This document shows, one piece after another, positions 55,657 to 64,000 of a stretch of DNA of 64,000 bases. Below the pieces are notes generated by a model. That model made no database searches and was not told where the DNA came from. It saw only the letters and a list, made by a program, of their open reading frames with translations. Source of the DNA: Hawksworthiomyces lignivorus (taxonomy: Eukaryota > Ascomycota > Sordariomycetes > Ophiostomatales > Ophiostomataceae); the NCBI GenBank assembly GCA_002917075.1, contig NTMA01000008.1, positions 806,001 through 870,000 of the forward strand, given 5' to 3'. Positions within the stretch are counted from its first letter, which is position 1, and the number at the start of each line of letters is the position of its first letter. The translations under genes and the position numbers were made by a program.

Positions 55657-56773
55657 CAGATGACAAACGAGCAACAACACGCCTAGGGAGATATGGAACA
55701 TGTAATATACCAGACTGAGGATCATCTTTGTGAAATTGGGGGATCAGATCGTCGTCTACGGCCAACATCTTGGGCTAATTCGGTATCATATCAGAGCTGA
55801 TTGTAGTTCAAAACGATTTAAGTCACCTGCAATATGAATTAGCAGACGAAAAGAACTACAATATATAAACAATATTTTGATTCGCCGTGATTCCGGAAAA
55901 CAACGTCCGACGCAAGGCGGCTAGATGGCGGCGCCGTCACCAACGTCAGTCGCTTTTGATTTTCCGCGTAGAACCTTAGCAGCGCACTCGATCGAATTAA
56001 GTATCTTGGGCTTGTGCCTCCATAGCCAAAATACAAGAGGAGGAATTCAGAGGTTAAAACTCCTTCCTACGAACAATTGACTCGACGCATGGAAACAGCC
56101 GAAGATTGTGCTGGAATTCCGAATCTTCTAGACTTTGGCTCTGCTCTGTGCCTTCTCTTGACAATTGGAGACTGGCAACCAGAAAGAAACGCGATAATTT
56201 AATTAGCAGCTACAATACTGTACTTAGCGATTGGCTGTTTTGATGACTTTCCGAATCGTATCACTTGACAAAGCACGATATGTGGCATCCGCCCAGCAAG
56301 TGTTGGATAACGAGGTCTTTCTCAAAGTAGAACTAGTGTGCATTGGGGAAGCGATAGCTCAGAACCTCCAGTACGAATTCTCTGTAATACCATTCCGAGA
56401 CGCCGTGTTTCCGACCGAGGCAGATACTTCTCACCATATTTGACTCGTTAGTGTCAGCGCTGTATTTTGAACCACTTATCTTAGGTATGAATCCGATTTG
56501 GAAGAATAACACGGGAGCATTGCTGTAGTCTTCAATTCAATATGGCTTTTGCTTTCATGGGATCCTATTGCTACGTTTCTCATCTGATACATGTATATGC
56601 GTATTAAAGCTGTGACTTCTAGCACAACAATAGGAGTACTACAGAAGATGCAGAAGCGCGCTAAATTCCAATCCTCTTCTCTCTCAAATAGGCCCATTCT
56701 CATTCTGACTCTTTTTTGCTTACTAGCCCGTGCTCTTATCTATTTGATCATCCTTAGCTCAAGAAGCAGAAAA
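55657..56773. other. Intergenic, no gene recognised
   Basis: AT-rich stretch between the SDR and the 3' end of the TRI12-type transporter. A short plus-strand ATG ORF near 56241-56443 has no recognisable domain. Confidence 0.45.
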
Positions 56774-58965
56774 TCACTGAGCATTAGTTACATGAGGCTC
56801 TCTAGAATGCTTTACGGTGAGATGATTGTCCTCGTTTGCCAGAGTAGCGACAACGTTGTCGTTCATAACGTCATCCGTGTTGCCACTCAACAGGGCCAAG
56901 ACAATGGCCAGACCCGTAAAAGCAATGCTGCTCAGGTATACGGTATCAAAAGCGTCAATGTTGGCATGGACATAGGCTTTCATGCCCAGCTCGATGATCT
57001 TGTCCGTGATACCAGCAACTGAGTCGAAGCCTGTCCCGGCTGTGATCGCTGCTAGAAAGCTAGCAACTGATGATTCTGGGAGCCCGGCGGCAATCAAAGC
57101 TGGCGGCACCTGCTGCGGAATTGTCTTTGCTAAGCGGTTGTTCAAGATGGTAACGTAAACTGCTGATACCACCGCGGTGATCGCCGACCGGATAGAGCTC
57201 CCCAGGCCACCAGCAATTCCAATCTCCGTCTGATTCTTTGTCAAGAGTGTGGTGCCTGCCAAAGCAAGTGCTTCGTTGTAACCAATAAAAGTAGTGCCGA
57301 TGAAAAGCAAGGCAATTGCCGTGGCTCTCTTGTCTTCATTGGTGGTCGCCATACAGGCTACGCAGGCACCACCAGCAATAAGAACAGCAGCACACTGCAG
57401 CTTGGCCTTTCCGATATAAGGCGCCATGAAACCACCAAGGACCTGGCCGACGATGATACCTAAGCCTGGAATGCAAGACAGCGCACCCAGCTCAATATCT
57501 TGACCGCCGTAGACAACGGCAGCTTGAATGGGCCCTGTTGACACAGTTGTCGATTAGCAGTCGTATACTTAAGCGCTACAAGTTAAGCGCTACAAGGTTT
57601 ATAAGTGTGATAAAAAAGGCCTTTCTCACAAATAATAGCAAATGAATAGTAAACACTTGCACCCAGTCCGAGGACACAGCTATTGCAGACCCATTTGCGG
57701 TTCCGTAAAAGGTGCATGGGGACCAAAGGCTCTCTCAACGTGGCGTATGTCTCCCACAAGGCAAAAGCCACTAAGACGACGAAGCCTACGACAATGGAAC
57801 AGATGACGGCTGCTGATTTCCATGGATACACGGATCCGCCCCAGCTAAGGCCGAGGAGAAACAGCACAAAGCCAGCGGCAAAGAGAAAGGTACCGACATA
57901 ATCAAAGTGCTTCACCCAATAGATCACGCTCCGATTCTCGTCGTTTCTGTGCTTCTTGTCAAAGGAAGGGGGGAAGTAGAAGGCCGCCCACAAGACCAGG
58001 CAGGCACCGTTCACGGCTGTGAGAACCCAATACACTCCGCGCCAACCAACCTTAGAGTGATCGAGGAGGGCAAATGATATGATTGGGCCGACACCAGAGA
58101 GAGGAAAACAGAAATTATAAAGAAACGCAAGCCCTAGATAGCGGTATTTCATAGGAACAAGCTCTCTGTATTATGATGGTCAGTCCAGCAGCGCTTAACA
58201 ACAGCTCGAAAGGGATATGGGTACAAATCGATACATAAAAGAAGGAAAACGACAGCAAAAATAGGCTTACCCCATCACAAAATGGAAAGCAAGTTGAGTG
58301 GAAGTGCCTACGCCTAAAAGTACGTTGCCGCCTTTGTTTCTCGGTACGTTAGAGCTAGAGAATGACTTCGGTACAATAGAGACAGGCTAACGAAAGAAAG
58401 AAATATCAAAGCATTGGAGGTAAGACATACCAATCAATACCGGAATTGACTTGGCCGTTGCACAAACTATGCTCCCGACAATCATAACAAGAGCTCCGAC
58501 AATGAGAAAGTAGCGACGCCCAAAAATATCAGAGAGGCGGCCGACTGGGGCGAGAAATACGGCAAGGGATACATTGTAGACGAGCGAAATCCATGCGTGT
58601 CGGGGGTCAGGGCCGAGGTCGTCGTTGATCTGCGTTAAAATAGATGCGGCAAGTGACTGGTTATTTATGAGTTAGCGATATGTTTCTTAGACTCCGAGCT
58701 TTTGTTCGCTTTCATAAGGAAGCGTATTGGAACTTACAAATGCGCCAGTTCCAGAAGTCAAGGACAAGCCAGTAGCAAGCATGGAACCAAGGAAAAACTT
58801 GGACGTGTAGTATCCTTTTGGAATATTTCGCAACTCAGTTTCAAAACCAAAGGCTTGGAGTTCGTCCTCTGAAGCTGCGTCATGATGCTGATCATCATGG
58901 TCGAGATGGCCTTTCTCAGCATGTTCCAGCTCGGGTAATGCTTGCTCCAGCTTAGGAACTACCAT
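56774..58965 (-). CDS. MFS transporter, TRI12/siderophore-exchanger type (603 aa)
   Basis: Five exons: 58738..58965, 58431..58656, 58271..58331, 57630..58165, 56774..57534; 1812 nt, phases 0, 1, 2, 1. Starts at the first ATG (MVVPKLEQALPELEHAEKGH); the frame upstream begins only at GTG. About 14 membrane spans are seen; marks include LVYNVSLAVFLAPVGRLSDI, FGRRYFLIVGAL, FVMGELVPMKYRYLGLA, RGVYWVLTAVNGACLVLWAA, HFDYVGTFLFAAGFVLFLLG and GAVVYGG-like WPIQAAVVYGGQD. This fits the fungal TRI12 family, named for a trichothecene pump but including many exporters and siderophore exchangers; no trichothecene pathway genes are in this window. The His/Asp-rich cytosolic N-terminus (HLDHDDQHHD) is notable. 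Its substrate is unknown. Confidence 0.83.
57569..57596. repeat. Perfect 14-bp tandem duplication in intron
   Basis: TTAAGCGCTACAAG occurs twice back to back within the last intron of the TRI12-type gene. It contains the palindrome AGCGCT. Confidence 0.9.
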
Positions 58966-61900
58966 TTTCGAGAAAGGCTGGGAGTAAACGACAGACAAGC
59001 AGAACAGCACTTCAGACTGTATGATGGGTGCGATGGGTAGCTGCCTTTATTGCTTGCGCTGTTCACAGCAACAATAGTGGGTGAGCTAAAATAATATATT
59101 CATTGTTTTTCTTTCTTCTCCTCACTTCTCCTATGAGCAGTAGAAGTTTCTTATATAGAATTCTCTAAGCTACTGCAAAAGTTAGCAGAGGAGCTGTCAG
59201 TTCAATTAATACAACTGCTTATTGGAACTCCAAAGCATGTTTTTAGTATAGGGTGATTAGGTGTGATATGAACCCGCAATTATGTGAACCACCGGAAATA
59301 TTATTTCCTGGACTGATATGCTTATTCTTTGCGTACAACATAAATTTTCCGAATAACTGCAAAACAGCAATTGTGAGCTCCTGTCAACTTCCTACGCGGC
59401 TCTATGAATGATGCATGTTGTACGAATATAAAAAGTCTAGATTTAAGCACGCTCGTCCTATTACCGACATTCGATTATTCCGGTGCGGTGGTCCGGGTTT
59501 CTTCGCGTAGCATGTGAGAGCATGTCTGCCTGCTAGTTTTTCTTTGCAAGAAATGAACAATCGACACGTGCTGTTCATAGGCCTTTCGCACTTAATTGTG
59601 AAATTTGCAAAGTACCAACATATTTGAACTTGCTTTGAAGTTCGGTGTAATTGCTTTATGTCTATTGCGCGGCAGAGGCATTTCAGAAACATAGGGTGGC
59701 TCAATTTAAGTGTTGTGTTCCCCTGGATAAATCTTCCCCTTCTGTATGCTTTTTACCATAATCCAGAGATGCAAGCAGTCAGAGCATAATTGAATATGAA
59801 TGTTCTCGTAAATGAATGTAAACATATATATCATCCAGACTTGGATGTCTAATATCCAATACGCCAGATAGAAGTTCGTACTCCTTAAAAGCTTCACCTA
59901 GACTCCGCAAACTCCCACACTCCGCATTCCACAGCGCACGTTTTAATTCTCCACTTCCCTAGAGCCAAGATTGTTGCCGGGAGTGCATTTAACGCGGTAG
60001 GGAATAGCGTCCTCTACTTCCCCATGTTTTCGACACACATGATTCACAGTTCGTTCTTTCAGCTCACGTTGCTGTCGGCATGTCTGATGCGCTAGATGAG
60101 TATGAAATGAGATATTTTCCTACAGTTACAAGATTTTGAGCATTGATAGTAGAGACAGCTCTCACAAACTAAGGGTATCGTACATTCGCACTCAAAACAA
60201 GATACAAAATACCACGTGCATAAAACAAGCAACAAGGTTTCCAACACGTGGCTTAAGGATTTCCCCTCGTCTTCCCTTTGTCTTCCCTTCGTCTAGATAC
60301 TGGTACATTATTTTTAAGTGGCTCTCTTAGTGCGTGGCTCCGAATAAAATAATATCGCCTATGTCTGAGTACTCGCTAATATCATACGCTCCTCTACCGG
60401 TTGGTCTCTAGAAGCCCAAATACAGGGGTTCCACGGAAGCACGGGTCTGTGGCACTTCGGGTATGTGGAACCGCGGAAATGTGGAACCACGGATATGAAA
60501 TGCTTTTCCTTGCAGCTCATAATTGTAAGAGAACTAATGCATAGTATATGGAAAGCAGTACAAGAAATAATGTCATTATGAGCAGAATTTTCCTTGTCTC
60601 GGGGAGACGAAACCTACTCTATAAGTGTAATGGCGATTTCGCAACCAATTGCATTCCTTTGAGAAGGGGAGCTGAAATCCTGCATCCGTTTAGAATCTGT
60701 CAAAGAGGGCCAGATGCAGATTATTTTAAGGCCAGCATAGGTGTAATCGGCAAACTCAAGAAAAATTGCCTCCACTCGCAAATATGCTCTATCCAGTTAC
60801 GACGACATACAGTTCTCCGTTTTCAAGGCCTAGAAATGTACCCGCAAACTACCTAGTAATTAATTGAATAAGCCAGCGAAGTTAATTTTGATGAAGCAGC
60901 GTAATAGCAATAAACCTATAGATCTCCCTTCCTCCTCTATGCCCTAATCAAAATCTAAGGGAGAAGTCCACTTATCCTTTGAAACTTCAGACACTCTCAA
61001 AGGATTGCTTTCTATGGTCCTCAAATATAAGCTCAAATACCAATATTCCGCAAATAACCATAACTATGTCGTAATATCGTTTCAGTCCGAGAACGCTGCT
61101 ACTATATTCCAGGGGGCCAGTACATCCAGTAGAAAGTTAGCATGTTATCGACAGTGTCTATTATGAAGACGCGATAGTTTGCTTAATGGTTGCTAGTTTT
61201 AGTCTAGAGAAGTGATTATGCTAAATTAGATATTGAAGAGCTCCAGATACATATCAGCGAACGAAGCACAAAGCACTTTGTGAAGCCTACCAACAACGCC
61301 TCAAACATTTTGCTTATCAAATTAACAGGTCTCAGTCCGACGTAATGTTTGATGCTTGGCCTGATGTGGCGAAATATGGCGAGGATACGCAGAGCTCAAC
61401 TTTCATATCTGAAGGCCCGATGCCTAGCATTAACAAAAACGTCTCAGGAGTGCTTCTTATAGGGATACGTCTATCACCTTGGCTCGTCAATGTAGAAAGA
61501 CGCGGGTTTTATCTAATCAGTATTTGGATTTAGCGAAAAGTGCCAGTTTTGCCGTCTTGTGTCAACAGATACGTGAAATGCCAAGCCTTCTGCCTCTACC
61601 TGCGGCTCATATCTTCATTCCCAAATAAGCTTAGCCACTGTTTTTGGAGGTCTAGCTCCACTCTACCTTATTTGAACTGTGTTCGATCACAGAATATGCA
61701 GATATCTGTCGTATACATCGTATATAATTGTTATCACCAGCACCCGATTATTACGCCTTTCTACAATATTCATTCGTGGGTGGCAATGTAGCATTTGAAA
61801 AAACCAAGCCGAAGAGTGGGGTATCAGAGATAGACATCGAAACCAAGCTTCAGATCAGTCCGTGGATGGATTTTGCTCCGAGAATACGTTCTGATTCTGG

Positions 61901-62238
61901 CAATAAATGGCACAGCAACATTGCCGTTAAAATAATGCGCTTGATATGAATATATGTAATACTACTCTCTAACAAAGGCAGCAGCCTATTGGCGGAGCAT
62001 CGTTGCATCATTCTGTGATCCAATGTGCACGCCTCTTCTCCACATAAACGTAGAGGTAAGTCCTACCCTGACACCGGAGACTGTTATTTCCCGTCCGGCT
62101 GGGAGAGATAAACTTCTTTCAGTAAAACCATTAAATAGCGTGTAGCTCTCCGGTACTTCGGTTGTCCCAGTAGGCCTAATTTTAATCAACTCGAGTCGTC
62201 TAGCAAGTAGTAGAGGTTTGCATCAAGCCGATTTGGCA
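58966..62238. other. 3.3-kb gene-poor AT-rich region
   Basis: Scattered ORFs under 105 codons on both strands, none with recognisable motifs. A 16-bp-period repeat with partial inverted copy lies near 60427-60493. The right end holds the promoter of the last permease. No RNA gene seen. Confidence 0.5.
60427..60493. repeat. Direct and inverted short repeats
   Basis: ATGTGGAACCRCGGA occurs twice with a 16-bp period (60463-60477 and 60479-60493), and GGTTCCAC at 60427-60434 is the inverse of GTGGAACC within it. Possible protein-binding site, foldback or relic of a small element. Confidence 0.55.
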
Positions 62239-64000
62239 ATGGCTGACCAGGAAAAGATTGTCCAGACGATCGGTGGTAGGGATCAAGGTGACATTGCAGC
62301 TAAAAATATAACTGCAGCAACATTAAAGGAGTTGGACGAAACATACAATGTCTACAAGCAAGAAGACGCAACGGGAATTAGCCTAGAAGAGGCGCGGCGT
62401 GTGCTCTGGAAGATCGACAGGAATATCATGCCTCTACTCATGGGGTCATATATGCTACAATATCTCGACAAGTCCAGTATCAACTTTGCTAGTGTCTATG
62501 GATTGCAAGCCGGGACCCATCTTCACGGACAAGATTACTCGTGGCTTGCATCGATTTTTTATTTCGGTTTGTCTTCCCCCTACGCTTATTAGAAGAATAC
62601 AAAAAGACTTTTCTTTTCGTTGACTGTTGCTGCCCCGTCCCAAAGGTTATCTTGCCGCTCAATACCCGGCCGGTTATCTTCTCCAACGGTATCCAGCTGG
62701 AAAATTCATTGGCCTCAGCATGCTGGGTAATACTTTTTGATTTAACTGGTATACGCGCTTTTTCAAACCACGTTCTAACCACATATTCTGCATTAGTATG
62801 GGGCATTCTTCTGCTCACAACGCCAGCTTGCCACAATTTCGCTGGAATAGCTGTGAACCGTTTCCTCTTGGGTGTCACAGAGGCCGTAATCAATCCGGGG
62901 TTCGTGCTCGTCATGTCGATGTGGTACCGGAAGGAAGAGCAGCCTTTGCGGTTGGTGTCGTACTATTGTATGAATGGATTCGCGGGAATCTTCGGCGGTC
63001 TTCTAGGCTACGCTATCGGCCATATCACTACAGGTCTGGCGCAGTGGCAGTATGTTTTTCTCATATTCGGCTCTGTCAGCTTCGTCTGGGCTATAGTGTT
63101 CTTGGTCTTTATGCCCGATCTACCAACGACAACCCGATTCTTGAATCAGCGGGAGACAATCGTGGCGGTCGAGAGAGTTGCAGCCAACCGCCAAGGCATC
63201 AAAAACCACTATTTTAAAACATACCAGGTGTGGCAGACTCTAAAGGATCCCAAAACTTGGATCTTATTTTTTATGTCAATTGCAGCGCAGATCCCCAACT
63301 CGGCCACCTCGTCGGTGAGTGAAGAACACCATCTTTTCAATTCCCAGCATCTCCGGCACTAATTTGTTATGCGGACATTCCTACTTATGAATGATTTGAA
63401 ATTGTAGTTCACCTCTATCATCTTGGAAACATTCGGATTCACTGCTCTTCAAACACAATACATGCAGATTCCTGGTAATGTGATTCAGATTGTGTCTCTC
63501 ATTGCCTCTGGTTACATCTGCTCTCGGTGGTCAAATATGCGATGCATTATGATGTTTGTCGGCAACATCATCTGTGTCATTGCTGCTGGCGTCCTCGTTG
63601 GCTTGTCACCCGGGCCGGATGGCACATCCAACAAATGGGGTCGCTTAGTTGCTGTGTGGCTATTGTCATTTATCTCCGTCGGATTCAGTCTCAGTCTCAC
63701 TATGGTCAGCAGCAACGTAGCCGGCTATACGAAGAAGCAGCTTACCGGCGCCTTTATCTTTGTTGGTTACTGCGTCGGCAACATCATCGGTCCTCAAACT
63801 TTCCGATCGTCAGAAGCTCCATTTTATCACTCTGCATACGTCGCGTGAGTGCCGCTAAATATCTTTTTCTTTCACATACTTAAAGAGATATAAACCCTTA
63901 TGTTTTAGCATCTACTAAACAGACATCATGTGATAGGATCCTGATCGGTTTTTGTCTCAAGACCATCTTTGGCCTAATCCTCTATGCATACATGTGGAGT
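62239..64000 (+). CDS. MFS permease, ACS/Dal5-like, cut by window edge
   Basis: Exons 62239..62566, 62646..62726, 62797..63314, 63408..63844 and 63937 to beyond the window; phases 1, 1, 0, 2. Starts at the first ATG (MADQEKIVQTIGGRD). Marks: RRVLWKIDRNIMPLLMGSYM, LQYLDKSSINFASVYGLQAG, YSWLASIFYFGYLAAQYPAG, NRFLLGVTEAVINPGFVLVM, WYRKEEQPLRLVSYYCMNG, and SSNVAGYTKKQLTGAFIFVG with YCVGNIIGPQTF. It is an allantoate/nicotinate-type carboxylate symporter of the plasma membrane. It shares family but not exon pattern with the permease at 18.6 kb, so the two are not a recent local duplication. Only about 20 residues are read of the last exon; perhaps 60-80 are missing. Confidence 0.87.

Noticed and set aside
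56774..58965. Trichothecene biosynthetic cluster suggested by the TRI12-type transporter
   Set aside because: The family is broad and no terpene synthase, P450 or other pathway gene is present in the window.

Overview
The window looks like a piece of a filamentous ascomycete (Pezizomycotina) chromosome. The genes carry many short introns (mostly 50-115 nt) with GTAAGT/GTACGT-like donors, CTAAC-like branch points and YAG acceptors. The families are typical of this group: HET-domain proteins, Zn2Cys6 regulators, a LaeA-like methyltransferase, and drug-type or allantoate-type MFS transporters. A hypocrealean fungus (Sordariomycetes) is my guess from protein flavour only; no database was searched. 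I see no rRNA, tRNA, CRISPR array or intact transposon. Many apparent ORF starts are non-ATG, so starts were re-chosen at ATG and exons were joined by hand so that reading phase is kept throughout.

Layout. 1-10.5 kb: a Pro-1 tautomerase (cis-CaaD-like), a DHA1 MFS pump, a PHD-finger/AT-hook/coiled-coil protein and a CitMHS/ArsB-type anion transporter. 11.5-15.8 kb: a seven-segment membrane protein with a His/Asp repeat tail, and a nine-exon LaeA-like methyltransferase. 15.8-18.6 kb is gene-poor. 18.6-32.7 kb is a dense metabolic block: Dal5-like permease, Aro8-like aminotransferase, Zn2Cys6 regulator, polyol-type zinc dehydrogenase, HpcH/HpaI aldolase, the 3' half of an FAD monooxygenase (a relic), and a dienelactone-hydrolase/SnoaL-like fusion. 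34.8-40.2 kb: an unrecognised basic-tailed protein and a HET protein. 40.4-49.7 kb is a second block: alpha/beta hydrolase, aldo-keto reductase, two Zn2Cys6 regulators and a class III old yellow enzyme. 50.4-53.5 kb: a HET/coiled-coil/ankyrin protein with near-identical repeats. 54.8-59 kb: a frameshifted short-chain dehydrogenase and a TRI12-family MFS transporter. After a 3.3 kb gene-poor gap, a second Dal5-type permease runs off the right edge.

How the genes may work together. The 18.6-32.7 kb block combines uptake, transamination, polyol/alcohol oxidation, retro-aldol cleavage and a pathway-type regulator, and reads like a small catabolic cluster. One member is decayed and another (the DLH-like protein) seems to lack its nucleophile, so part of the route may be lost or changed. 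The 40.4-49.7 kb block combines ester cleavage, carbonyl reduction and ene reduction with two adjacent regulators, and looks like a detoxification or tailoring module. Both readings are inferences from gene content. The two HET proteins suggest non-self recognition functions, the ankyrin one probably fast-evolving.
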